Shown one piece after another: positions 1 to 8,007 of a stretch of 64,000 nt of DNA. A program made the translations under genes and the position numbers. The stretch comes from Pseudoxanthomonas dokdonensis (GTDB lineage Bacteria > Pseudomonadota > Gammaproteobacteria > Xanthomonadales > Xanthomonadaceae), in contig NZ_LDJL01000005.1 of NCBI RefSeq assembly GCF_001431405.1, forward strand, positions 62,001 through 126,000, given 5' to 3'. Below the pieces are notes generated by a model. It worked only from the letters and a program-made list of their open reading frames with translations, searched no databases and was not told the origin of the DNA. Every line of letters starts with the position of its first letter. Position 1 is the stretch's first letter.

Positions 1-3000
1 TACCGGCGTCTGCACCATCACCAGTGGTGGCGCGCTGACCCTGGTTGCCGCCGGCAACTGCACCATCCATGCCGATCAGGCCGGTGACAACGGCTATTTG
101 CCAGCCACCCGGGTCAGCCGGACGTTCAGCGTCAATCCGGTGCAGCCCGGGGCACCGGGTTCGGTGGTTGCCACGGCCGGCGATGCCCAGGTGGCCGTCG
201 CGTTCAGCGTGCCCAGCGACAACGGTGGCAGCGCCATCACCGGTTACACGGTCACGGTCAGCCCCGCCGACGTCGCTCCGGTAAATGGCTCGAGTTCGCC
301 GATCATCGTCAGCGGACTGAGCAACGGCCAGGCCTACAGTTTCAGCGTGACCGCCAGCAATGTCGCCGGCACCGGTCCGGCTTCCACTGCATCCAACACC
401 GTCACCCCGGCATCCGGCCAGACCATCACCTTCGACAATCCCGGCCCGCAGGATTTCGGCAGCACGCCGAGCCTGGTTGCCAGCAGCGATTCGGGTTTGC
501 CAGTGGTCTTCAGCACCACCACGCCTGCAGTGTGCAGCGTCAGCAGTGCCGGCGTGCTGGAGACGCTGGGCGTTGGCAGCTGCACGGTCAACGCCGACCA
601 GCCCGGCGACGCTCATGTCCGGCCGGCGATCCAGATCAGCCGTTCATTCGCAATCAATGCAGTAGTGCCGGGCGCTCCGGTTATCGGCAGCACCCGCGTG
701 GTGGGTGCCGGTTCGATTGAAGTCAGCTTCAACGCACCAGCGTTCGGCGGCGGGGCGCCGATCACCGATTACACGGTTAGCTCCAGTCCGGGTGGCATCA
801 GTGTCAGCGGCGATGGCAGCCCGCTGACGGTGACCGGCCTGGACGCAGGCACCGACTACCGCTTCAGCGTGGTCGCCAGCAACAGCGCCGGTTCCGGCAG
901 TGCGTCTGCGTGGTCGGCTCCAATGTCGCCGGCTCCGCAGTTACTGGCCAACGACAGCGCCATCTCGGTGGCTTATGGATCAGCCGCGGTGCCGGTCAGC
1001 CTGGACATCACCGGTACCGCGAGCGCGGTGACCGTGACCAGCGCACCAAGCCATGGCAGCACCACCATCAGCGGCACCAGTATCAGCTACCAGCCCGCCG
1101 CCGGTTATGCCGGTAGCGACAGTTTCAGCTACACCGCCAGTGACGCATACACCACCACCGCACCGGCGACCGTGTCGGTCACGGTGCAAGCAGCCACGCT
1201 GACGCTGGATGCGACCGCACCGCCGGCAACCCTGGCTGGCAGTGATTATCGCCATCAGTTCGTCGTCGACGGAGGCAGCGGTCACTACACCTTCGCGCTG
1301 GCCGCAGGCGCGTTGCCCAATGGCCTGAAACTCGCCGACACCGGGCTGCTGTCCGGCACCCCGACCGTGGATGGCAGTTTCGCGTTCACCGTCAAAGCCA
1401 CCGACAGCAGTACCGGCATCGGCCCGTTCAGCGTGCAACAGGCGTACACGCTGACGGTGGCGGCGCCCGAAATCACACTCGACCTGTCCCTGCCGGAGCT
1501 GCATTCGGGTGATAACACCGAACAGGTACTCACCGCCAGCGGTGGCAGCGCGCCGTATGCTTTCGCGATAGTCGCCGGCACGCTGCCGCGTGGCCTGTCG
1601 TTGGAGGTCAATGGCAGGTTGTCTGGCAGCGCCAGTGAAGCCGGCCGCCACCAGCTGACCATTGAAGTCAAGGACGCCAATGGCTTCAGCGCGCAACAAG
1701 TGCTGGTGCTGGTGATCGAGCGCGCCAGCCAGGTGATCAGCGGTTTCATCGCCAATCCGTCGGCGCCGGTCTATGCGGCCGATGCCAGCTTCGAGGTCAG
1801 CGCCCAAGGTGGCGGATCAGGCAGTTCAATCGTGTTTGCCAGCCTCACGCCTGCAGTGTGCAGTGTCAGTGGCAGTAGCGTCGCGATGCGCGCCGCTGGC
1901 CGTTGCAGTCTGGTCGCCGATCAGGCCGGTGATGCGAATTTCGAACCGGCCGCGCAGGCAAGACTTGATGTCGACATCGCAGCCGCGACCCCCGAGCTGC
2001 GCTGGCCTGCCCAGCTGTCCAAGCTGCTGGGCCAGCCGGCATTCGAACTTGATGAGCCGGAAAGCAACAGTCCGGGCAGCTTCAGCTTCAGCAGCAGTGA
2101 TCCGGACGTGGCCAGCGTCGAGGGCCGGACCGTCACTCTGGCCGGTGCCGGTACTACCGTCATCACCGCGACCCAGGCCGCCGCGGGTAACTTCACCGCC
2201 GCCAGCATCGAATTGCAGTTGACCGTTGTCGAGCGTCCGGACCCGACGCGTGACCCGGGCGTGACGGGCTTGCTGCAGGCACAGGTCGATGCCAGCGTGC
2301 GCTTTGCCACGACCCAGCAATCCAACATCCGCGATCGCCTGCGCCAGGTGCGTGGCGGCAGCAATGCCACTTCCAGCAACCTGACCCTGGCGTATGCCGG
2401 TGGCGATCAAGCGCAGGGCGTTTCGATGCCGGTGGGGCAGGCCGCCAACACGCTGTGGCCTGCGTTGCCGCAGGGCTGGGGCGGATGGCTGTCAGGTACC
2501 GCCAGCTTTGGCGGCAGTGGCCGTGGCAACAGCTATGACTTCGATACCGACGGCATTACCCTGGGCTTTGACCGCATCGTCGGTGACAGCCTGCTGTTCG
2601 GTATCGCAGGCAGCCTGGCCAGCAACAACAGCCAGCTGGATGGCAACAACGCCTCGCGGATGCAGGCCGAGCAACGTTCGATTGCGTTGTACGGCCTGTG
2701 GCGTGCAGGGGACCACCTGTTTGTCGATGCGGTCTCCGGTGCCGGCCAACTGGACTTCGATCTGCGGCGTTGGAGCGATGATGCCGAAGCACTGGGGCGG
2801 GCCAACCGCGACGGTGACCAGTGGTTCGCCTCGGTGTCCATGGGTTACGAGTTGCGCGGCCCGCGGTTGAGCCTCACCGGTTACGGACGGCTGGATACCA
2901 GTCGTACCACCCTGGACGGCTACCGCGAGCGGGGTCTTGATCTGTACGACCTCGCATACCGCGAACAGACCGTGGAGAACAGCACGGCCGCTCTCGGTAT

Positions 3001-3403
3001 TGAAGGCAGCTGGTTGTCTGGGCAGCAGGGCCGGATGCGCCCGTTCTGGAGCGTCGAATACCGTCAAGCCTTGCAGGACCGCGGCACCGCTGCCATCAAC
3101 TATGTCGTGGCGCCACGCAGCGGTGACTACCTGCTACGCATGTCCAGCTATAACGACGATGCACTGTCGCTGTCCGCCGGCATCGACATGGAACTGCATC
3201 GCGGCTGGGTGCTGTCGCTGCTGCTGGGACATGAGCAGGCACGCCATTCCAGTGAGGCCAACAGCGTCGGTCTGCGTCTGAGCTACGGCGGGCAGGCCGC
3301 ACCGGTCAGCACGGCCGGGCAGGGCAACAGTGCTTCGGCGGAACCGGGATCCGGCGAGGATTGCCGCGGCGGCGCCTGCCGGCGACAGTCGCGCGGCCAC
3401 TGA
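1..3403 (+). CDS. Ig-repeat / fibronectin-III autotransporter, 3' part (5' end outside window)
   Basis: The reading frame is open to the left edge (codons start at base 2), so the N-terminus is missing. The visible 1,134 residues are Gly/Ser/Thr-rich. They hold repeated fibronectin-III-like units (AGTDYRFSVVASNSAGSGS), putative-Ig units ending in G(L/T)LSGTP, and repeats with TPAVCSVS...GSCTV.ADQ.GD, each with two Cys. The last ~270 residues (from about base 2,430) look like an outer-membrane autotransporter beta-barrel: alternating aromatic strands and a closing strand EANSVGLRLSYG. The exact C-terminus extends past the barrel by about 40 residues. It is probably a surface-exposed adhesin or large secreted protein. 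No catalytic domain is seen. A strong terminator follows directly. Confidence 0.85.
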   Translation, partial: TGVCTITSGGALTLVAAGNCTIHADQAGDNGYLPATRVSRTFSVNPVQPGAPGSVVATAGDAQVAVAFSVPSDNGGSAITGYTVTVSPADVAPVNGSSSPIIVSGLSNGQAYSFSVTASNVAGTGPASTASNTVTPASGQTITFDNPGPQDFGSTPSLVASSDSGLPVVFSTTTPAVCSVSSAGVLETLGVGSCTVNADQPGDAHVRPAIQISRSFAINAVVPGAPVIGSTRVVGAGSIEVSFNAPAFGGGAPITDYTVSSSPGGISVSGDGSPLTVTGLDAGTDYRFSVVASNSAGSGSASAWSAPMSPAPQLLANDSAISVAYGSAAVPVSLDITGTASAVTVTSAPSHGSTTISGTSISYQPAAGYAGSDSFSYTASDAYTTTAPATVSVTVQAATLTLDATAPPATLAGSDYRHQFVVDGGSGHYTFALAAGALPNGLKLADTGLLSGTPTVDGSFAFTVKATDSSTGIGPFSVQQAYTLTVAAPEITLDLSLPELHSGDNTEQVLTASGGSAPYAFAIVAGTLPRGLSLEVNGRLSGSASEAGRHQLTIEVKDANGFSAQQVLVLVIERASQVISGFIANPSAPVYAADASFEVSAQGGGSGSSIVFASLTPAVCSVSGSSVAMRAAGRCSLVADQAGDANFEPAAQARLDVDIAAATPELRWPAQLSKLLGQPAFELDEPESNSPGSFSFSSSDPDVASVEGRTVTLAGAGTTVITATQAAAGNFTAASIELQLTVVERPDPTRDPGVTGLLQAQVDASVRFATTQQSNIRDRLRQVRGGSNATSSNLTLAYAGGDQAQGVSMPVGQAANTLWPALPQGWGGWLSGTASFGGSGRGNSYDFDTDGITLGFDRIVGDSLLFGIAGSLASNNSQLDGNNASRMQAEQRSIALYGLWRAGDHLFVDAVSGAGQLDFDLRRWSDDAEALGRANRDGDQWFASVSMGYELRGPRLSLTGYGRLDTSRTTLDGYRERGLDLYDLAYREQTVENSTAALGIEGSWLSGQQGRMRPFWSVEYRQALQDRGTAAINYVVAPRSGDYLLRMSSYNDDALSLSAGIDMELHRGWVLSLLLGHEQARHSSEANSVGLRLSYGGQAAPVSTAGQGNSASAEPGSGEDCRGGACRRQSRGH

Positions 3404-3414
3404 CCTGTCAACGC

Positions 3415-3447
3415 AAAAGCCCGGCCACGCGCCGGGCTTTTTTTTCC
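3415..3447 (+). terminator. rho-independent terminator after the autotransporter
   Basis: A perfect stem AAAGCCCGGC / GCCGGGCTTT with loop CACGC is followed by a run of eight or more T. It starts 12 bases after the autotransporter stop codon and is a textbook intrinsic terminator. Confidence 0.93.
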
Positions 3448-3591
3448 GGCACCATGCGAAGGCCGCCGCTGGGCGACCGTTGCCGGCAAGCAGCCATGCC
3501 TGGCGATCCTCGTCATGCCGATGATTGTCGATTGCCACCTCTCGCCAGCGTCTACTCTTCATTCCCACCACCGCAACCGACAGGATGAGCG

Positions 3592-3963
3592 ATGAAATAC
3601 CTGGGCCTGGCTTACTTCACCCCGGAAAAGTTCGCAGCGATGAGCGCCGATGAGGTCAGTGCACTGGTCAGCCAATGTCCGGCGCTGGATGAAAAGATGA
3701 ATGCCACCGGCAAGCTGCTGGTGTCGGCGTCACTGGGCGATCTGGAACGCTGGAAGACCCTGCGACCGACTGGCGGCAAGCCCCGGATCACCGATGGCCC
3801 GTACACAGAGACCAAGGAGGTCATCGGTGGGCTTTTCATCATCGAGGCCGACAACGAAGACGAAGCCCTGCGCATAGCCGCCATGCATCCGGCGGCGATG
3901 ATCGGTGAAGAGGCCGGCTGGACTGTCGAACTGGTACCGCTGGATTTCTATCTCGGCGATTGA
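3592..3963 (+). CDS. YCII-related (DGPF-type) protein
   Basis: A 123-residue cytosolic protein of the YCII/DGPF superfamily. It has a ferredoxin-like alpha/beta fold with the signature TDGPYTETKEVIGG near residues 62-76, followed by the C-terminal strand FIIEADNEDEALRIA. These proteins often travel with ECF sigma factors, but none is next to it here. Biochemical function is not established for most members. The ATG has an AGGA-containing leader 8 bases upstream. It appears monocistronic. Confidence 0.85.
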   Translation: MKYLGLAYFTPEKFAAMSADEVSALVSQCPALDEKMNATGKLLVSASLGDLERWKTLRPTGGKPRITDGPYTETKEVIGGLFIIEADNEDEALRIAAMHPAAMIGEEAGWTVELVPLDFYLGD

Positions 3964-4174
3964 GCAGCGATGGCAGGGGGCATGTCCGAGCGGGGGCAGG
4001 GTGTCGTATCTCTTGAGGCAGTAGCGACGGATCACGCCAAAAGTGAAATTCCCGTTGACATCATTCGCCATTCTTCACGCTCCATCCACATCCTGTAATG
4101 ACAGCTGAAACTGAATTGTGACTACGGCGAAAAGGCCGCTATATTCAGATGCCCCTGACCAAGGAGAACGTCCC

Positions 4175-4441
4175 ATGCTGCTGACCAGACAACATCTGAC
4201 AATGACCCGCATGCTTGCCGTGGCCATCGCCGCCGCAGGCCTGAGTTCCTGTGCCACCTATGACGACGAGTTCGCGACCATCAACACGCGTCTCGATCGG
4301 CTCGACACGCAAGTGCAGGGCGCGGCGCAGAGCGCCGAATCCGCCAACCAGTCCGCCCAGCAGGCAAACCAGCGTCTGGATCAGATTGAAGGCCGCGTGC
4401 AGCAGCTGGAAGGATCCCCTGGTCGCCAGCCACGTGGGTAA
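4175..4441 (+). CDS. Lpp/OprI-like outer-membrane lipoprotein
   Basis: An 88-residue lipoprotein. A signal peptide (TRMLAVAIAAAGLSSC) ends in lipobox LSSC, giving a lipidated Cys. The mature part is an alpha-helical heptad coiled coil (NTRLDRLDTQVQ...QANQRLDQIEGRVQQLE), as in murein lipoprotein Lpp and Pseudomonas OprI. Those trimerise and bridge outer membrane and peptidoglycan. The C-terminal Lys used for covalent murein linkage in Lpp is not present: the protein ends in ...RQPRG, so it may be unlinked. Start chosen at ATG 4175 because AAGGAG lies at 4161-4166. Neighbour downstream is an L,D-transpeptidase-like gene, consistent with a cell-wall theme. Confidence 0.85.
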   Translation: MLLTRQHLTMTRMLAVAIAAAGLSSCATYDDEFATINTRLDRLDTQVQGAAQSAESANQSAQQANQRLDQIEGRVQQLEGSPGRQPRG

Positions 4442-4568
4442 CCGCCGCTGAGCATGTACTGAGAAATCTTCGGCTGAAGGACCGGTGGCCGATGCCGGCC
4501 ACTGGGTTCCTTTGAGATGCCGTCTCGTTCCAAGGAGCTTTCCCATCCGTACGCTTCTGTTCCCTGCC

Positions 4569-5273
4569 ATGCGAACCTGCCGTGCCAAGCTGGCCATGGC
4601 ATTGATGCTGAGCGTCGGCGTGGCCCACGCCGGCAATGCTGTGGCGCAATCGCCCACCTCCATCGACGAGTTGCCGCCAGACCAGAAAGTGTCCGAAACC
4701 GTGATTGAGCTGGCAGGCTGGGTCGTCGCCAGCAACGACAGCGAAGGTTACCCCTTCGCCGTCATCGACAAGACCGCCGCGCAAGTGCTGGTGTTTGGCG
4801 GCGACGGTCGGCTTCGCGGTGCGGCACCGGCACTTCTGGGTTCTGCCATCGGCGACCATTCCGCCCCCGGCGTCGCTGGCCTTGCGCTTCGCGAGATTCC
4901 GGGCCGCGACCGAACGACGCCTGCGGGTCGCTACGTGGGCGGTTATGGTCCCTCCATCGACGCGGGGCGGGTGCTATGGGTGGATTACGACTCGGCAGTC
5001 TCCATCCATCCGACAGCAACCGGCGTGCCATCCGAGAAGCGCCCCGAACGCCTTGCATCGCCTTCGCCGGATGACAACCGCATCACCCACGGCTGCATCA
5101 ACGTGTCGCCCACGTTCTATGAGCAGGTCGTCAGTTCCGCGTTCAAGCGCGGCGGGGTGTTTTACATCCTTCCGGAGAAGGCGTCGATAGCAGATACCTT
5201 TCCGGAATTCGCCGGATCTCACACTACCTCGCATAGCAGCAGCGCGCAGGATACACGCCACGCCAGCCAGTGA
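4569..5273 (+). CDS. exported L,D-transpeptidase (YkuD)-like protein
   Basis: A 234-residue protein with an N-terminal signal peptide (cleavage near AHAG/NAVAQ). It carries the L,D-transpeptidase signature: H147 in SIHPTATG, and the active-site block THGCINVS with H174 and C176. The order H...(S/T)HGC.N and the spacing fit the YkuD/LdtA family, which forms 3-3 peptidoglycan crosslinks or attaches lipoproteins to murein. The region around residues 112-130 (TTPAGRYVGGYG) is also family-typical. The gene sits 128 bases after an Lpp-like lipoprotein. An upstream GTG (4485) would extend it, but ATG 4569 gives a clean signal peptide. Confidence 0.8.
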   Translation: MRTCRAKLAMALMLSVGVAHAGNAVAQSPTSIDELPPDQKVSETVIELAGWVVASNDSEGYPFAVIDKTAAQVLVFGGDGRLRGAAPALLGSAIGDHSAPGVAGLALREIPGRDRTTPAGRYVGGYGPSIDAGRVLWVDYDSAVSIHPTATGVPSEKRPERLASPSPDDNRITHGCINVSPTFYEQVVSSAFKRGGVFYILPEKASIADTFPEFAGSHTTSHSSSAQDTRHASQ

Positions 5274-5465
5274 AGGGCCCGGTTGAATGAGCGGTCGACA
5301 TGCAAGCGCTGGGCGGACGTAACAACTGACCCGCGCGTTGCGCGGGCCGGCCCCAAGGCCATGACATCGAGCATTCAAGTAGACTGACTGCCAGCAAATG
5401 CCTGGCCGCCTGGCCATAACAGCTTTGCAGCAGGCAGCCAGCGATGAAGTGCGTTTGCCTGCGTC

Positions 5466-6557
5466 TTACTGCTTGCTGTCAGCGTCCAAAGCGGGGTAAT
5501 CGATATAGCCTTCGGCACCACCGCCATACAAGGTGGCCGGGTTGAGCTCGGCCAGCGGCGCGCCGGTCTGCAGGCGTTCGACCAGATCCGGATTGGCGAT
5601 GAAGGGACGGCCAAACGCAACCAGATCGGTTTTGCCTTCGGCAAGCCGGGCATTGGCCAGTGGCAGGTCATAGCCATTGTTGGCGATGTAGGTGCGGCTG
5701 AAACGGCGGCGCAGGCCATCGAAGTCGAACGGCGCGACATCGCGTGGACCACCGGTGGCGCCTTCGACTACGTGCAGGTAGACGATGCCGAGCGCGTCCA
5801 GCTGTTCAACGATATGGTCGTACTGCGGCTGCGGATCGCTGCAGGTGATGCCATTGGCTGGGGATACCGGCGAGATGCGTACACCGGTACGGTCGGCGCC
5901 GATTTCAGCCGCCACCGCCGCGGTCGCCTCCAGCAGCAGCCGTGCACGGTTTTCGATCGAACCGCCGTAAGCGTCGCTGCGCTGGTTGGCGCCATCCTTG
6001 ATGAACTGTTCCAGCAGATAGCCGTTGGCGCCATGCAGTTCGACGCCATCGAAGCCGGCGGCGATGGCGTTGGCGGCGGCCTGCCGGAAGTCATCGACAA
6101 TGCCCGGCAGCTCTTCGATACCCAGGGCACGCGGCTCGGACACATCAACAAATGCATTGTTGACGAAGGTCTTGGTCTGCGCGCGAATCGCCGATGGCGC
6201 TACCGGCGCGGCGCCGCCAAGCAGATCGACATGGGAGATGCGGCCGACATGCCACAGCTGGGCAAAGATGCGGCCGCCGCGCTGGTGGACGGCATCGGTG
6301 ACCTGGCGCCAGCCGTCGATCTGCTGCTGGGTGTAGATACCGGGGGTGTCCTGGTAGCCCTGGGCCTGTGCCGAGACCTGGGTTGCTTCGCTGATGATCA
6401 GCCCGGCCGAAGCGCGCTGCGCGTAGTAGGTAGGGGCGAGTTCGCTGGGGACCAGGCCGGCACCGGCGCGATTGCGCGTCAACGGCGCCATGACAATACG
6501 GTTGGCCAGGGTTAACGGGCCGAGCGAATAGGGCTGGAAAAGCGTGGCGTCGGTCAT
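5466..6557 (-). CDS. nemA: alkene reductase, old yellow enzyme family (NemA-like)
   Basis: A 363-residue FMN-dependent (beta/alpha)8 ene-reductase of the usual OYE length. Visible family features are the N-terminal block NRIVMAPLTRNRA (FMN contacts), GLIISEATQVS, the QLWHVGRISH strand, HGANGYLLEQF (substrate-binding His/Asn region) and the C-terminal VAFGRPFIANPDLV phosphate loop. It reduces activated C=C bonds (N-ethylmaleimide, nitro compounds, glyceryl trinitrate) with NAD(P)H. A good Shine-Dalgarno (CCGGAG) precedes the ATG. It is divergent from a TetR regulator with palindromes between them, so it is probably repressed by that protein until an electrophile appears. The symbol denotes the family, not proven orthology. 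Confidence 0.93.
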   Translation of the reverse strand: MTDATLFQPYSLGPLTLANRIVMAPLTRNRAGAGLVPSELAPTYYAQRASAGLIISEATQVSAQAQGYQDTPGIYTQQQIDGWRQVTDAVHQRGGRIFAQLWHVGRISHVDLLGGAAPVAPSAIRAQTKTFVNNAFVDVSEPRALGIEELPGIVDDFRQAAANAIAAGFDGVELHGANGYLLEQFIKDGANQRSDAYGGSIENRARLLLEATAAVAAEIGADRTGVRISPVSPANGITCSDPQPQYDHIVEQLDALGIVYLHVVEGATGGPRDVAPFDFDGLRRRFSRTYIANNGYDLPLANARLAEGKTDLVAFGRPFIANPDLVERLQTGAPLAELNPATLYGGGAEGYIDYPALDADSKQ

Positions 6558-6640
6558 GTCATCTCCGGGGGGAAGTGGGGAAGGGAAGCGGCGAGCAGCA
6601 GCGGGCAGGAACTAGTGCATGCTTCCGCGTTTGCGCAATG

Positions 6641-6657
6641 ATGATGACCGTCATCAT
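6641..6657. promoter_or_regulatory. palindrome 1 in the OYE/TetR intergenic region
   Basis: ATGATGAC-C-GTCATCAT, perfect 8-base arms around one base. It sits nearer the OYE gene and is a candidate operator for the divergent TetR regulator. Confidence 0.55.
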
Positions 6658-6669
6658 TGATGTCAATGG

Positions 6670-6691
6670 TTTGATTATGACCATAATCAAA
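6670..6691. promoter_or_regulatory. palindrome 2, probable TetR operator
   Basis: TTTGATTATG-AC-CATAATCAAA, perfect 10-base arms with a 2-base centre. It lies 46 bases upstream of the TetR start, just before a possible -10 box (TATAGT, 6697-6702), so binding would also block the regulator's own promoter. Confidence 0.7.
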
Positions 6692-6737
6692 AGTGCTATA
6701 GTCGCGGTTCCGCACAGCCAGCACACCGACAACCGCC

Positions 6738-7319
6738 ATGAAGGTCAGCAAGGCCCAGGCGCAGGCCAATCGCGCCCATATCGTCGAGACCGCCGCCACA
6801 CTGTTCAAGCAACGAGGTTACGACGGTGTCGGCGTCGCTGAACTGATGGCCGCCGCCGGCTTCACCCATGGCGGTTTCTACAAGCACTTCGGTTGCAAGA
6901 GCGACTTGATGGCCGAAGCCGCGACCTGCGGCCTGACCGCTTCCAACCACGCCAGCCGCGATCGCGATCCGCTCGACTTGCTCGGCGACTACCTGTCGCG
7001 AGCCCACCGCGACAACCCTGGCGGCGGCTGCACCATGGCCGCCCTCTGCGCCGATGCCGCCAGACAGCCGGATTCGGTCAAGGCCGCATTCGCGGCAGGC
7101 ATCGAACACCGCCTGTCTGCACCGGCGGGCGCGGCCCAGGCATCTGCCAAGCCAGCCAACCGGCAAACGCGCGCCCAGCGCATCGCCCTGATGGCCCAGG
7201 CCATCGGCGCACTGGTCATGTCCCGATCCTGCCCCGACGACTCCGCGCTGGCGGACGAGATCCTGGAGGCCTGCCGGGTGGAAGTTCTGCGGCGGGTAAC
7301 GGATAAAAAGCGAGGATAA
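6738..7319 (+). CDS. TetR/AcrR-family transcriptional regulator
   Basis: 193 residues. The N-terminal helix-turn-helix is typical of TetR: the first helix RAHIVETAATLFKQRGYD, then GVGVAELMAAAGFTHGGFYKHF with the conserved GxxYxHF end. The C-terminal ligand domain is helical and contains a GGGCTMAAL stretch common in the subgroup that controls oxidoreductases. It is divergent from the alkene reductase with two palindromes between them. Inference: an electrophile- or redox-responsive repressor of the OYE gene and of itself. The Cys in GGGCTMA (about residue 96) could be a sensor, but this is untested. Confidence 0.9.
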   Translation: MKVSKAQAQANRAHIVETAATLFKQRGYDGVGVAELMAAAGFTHGGFYKHFGCKSDLMAEAATCGLTASNHASRDRDPLDLLGDYLSRAHRDNPGGGCTMAALCADAARQPDSVKAAFAAGIEHRLSAPAGAAQASAKPANRQTRAQRIALMAQAIGALVMSRSCPDDSALADEILEACRVEVLRRVTDKKRG

Positions 7320-7401
7320 GCCAGACCTGGCCCGGCGCACTTGGCGAAACGCTACCTGGCCCGGATCTGGTGGCTTCTGGTCCGGGGCACCCGTTTTTGT
7401 T

Positions 7402-7444
7402 CGTCATCCCGGCGCAAGCCGGAAACCAGCCTTTGCCCGAAGCG
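7402..7444 (+). repeat. REP-like repeat copy 1
   Basis: Begins CGTCATCCCGGCGCAAGCCG and continues with AACCAGCCTTTG.CCGAAGCG. It shares about 38 of 43 bases with the copy at 7710. The CCCGGC/GCCGG core can form a small hairpin. Repeats of this type are common between genes in Xanthomonadaceae. Confidence 0.75.
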
Positions 7445-7449
7445 CATAG

Positions 7450-7668
7450 TCAGTCTGCCGGTCTGCGCCGGTCCGCATAGGCGAGCTTCGCATCATCAAA
7501 ACCAGCGCTCATCGCTTCCGTGCGGTCTCGCTGATCCTCCTCACCGAGAGCAACCAGTTGCTTCGCGATTGATTCCAACGCGATGGTGTCGCTTGCACGA
7601 GGCGAAGTTTCATCCAGCTCTTCTGCTGAACTCGCATCGAGTATCAGCATTCCTGAACCCAGGACCAT
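7450..7668 (-). CDS. possible small hypothetical protein between REP repeats
   Basis: A 72-residue frame (MVLGSGMLILDASS... to ...KLAYADRRRPAD) with a short hydrophobic start and a helical, charged remainder (LESIAKQLVALGEEDQRD). The composition is protein-like, but no ribosome-binding site precedes ATG 7668. The frame continues upstream into the REP copy, so this may be a truncated remnant. No family recognised. Confidence 0.25.
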   Translation of the reverse strand: MVLGSGMLILDASSAEELDETSPRASDTIALESIAKQLVALGEEDQRDRTEAMSAGFDDAKLAYADRRRPAD

Positions 7669-7709
7669 GACGCCAACAAGCAAGTCAGTGGCTGCGAACC
7701 GATGTTGAT

Positions 7710-7755
7710 CGTCATCCCGGCGCAAGCCGGGATCCAGCCTTTGTTCGAAGCGGGG
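7710..7755 (+). repeat. REP-like repeat copy 2
   Basis: A second direct copy, with complete hairpin CCCGGC-GCAA-GCCGGG followed by ATCCAGCCTTTGTTCGAAGCG. It starts 308 bases from the first copy. Confidence 0.75.
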
Positions 7756-8007
7756 AAGAGAAAGGTGGGCGACCGGACATTCGACAGTTTAAAGCCCGGC
7801 TTGACTGGTCATCCGGCCATTGAACGCCGCAGGGATGACGGCACGCCCACGGAAATCCAGGAAAAAAGCGACTTGCCGTCAACCAACCTGAGTTCGGAAT
7901 GGTAAACAGGGCGTGCCACTGCCGCACGGGAGCCAGAGGCTACAATAGCCGGCGGAAGCCATCCCGCGCCTCCAGCAAGCAGAAACGCCGTAGCCCCGCA
8001 ATACCCC

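Larger units (their letters stand above)
7320..8007. other. 688-base intergenic region with REP-like repeats
   Basis: No well-supported gene. It contains two direct copies of a REP-like repeat (annotated separately), a degenerate inverted trace near 7830-7843 (AGGGATGACG), and one weak minus-strand reading frame (7450-7668). Confidence 0.7.

Noticed and set aside
980..1807. A long open frame on the minus strand within the autotransporter gene
   Set aside because: It is an antisense shadow of a GC-rich repeat gene: low-complexity composition and no ribosome-binding site.
5772..6515. A long plus-strand frame opposite the alkene reductase
   Set aside because: The reductase has complete family motifs and an RBS; the plus-strand frame has neither.
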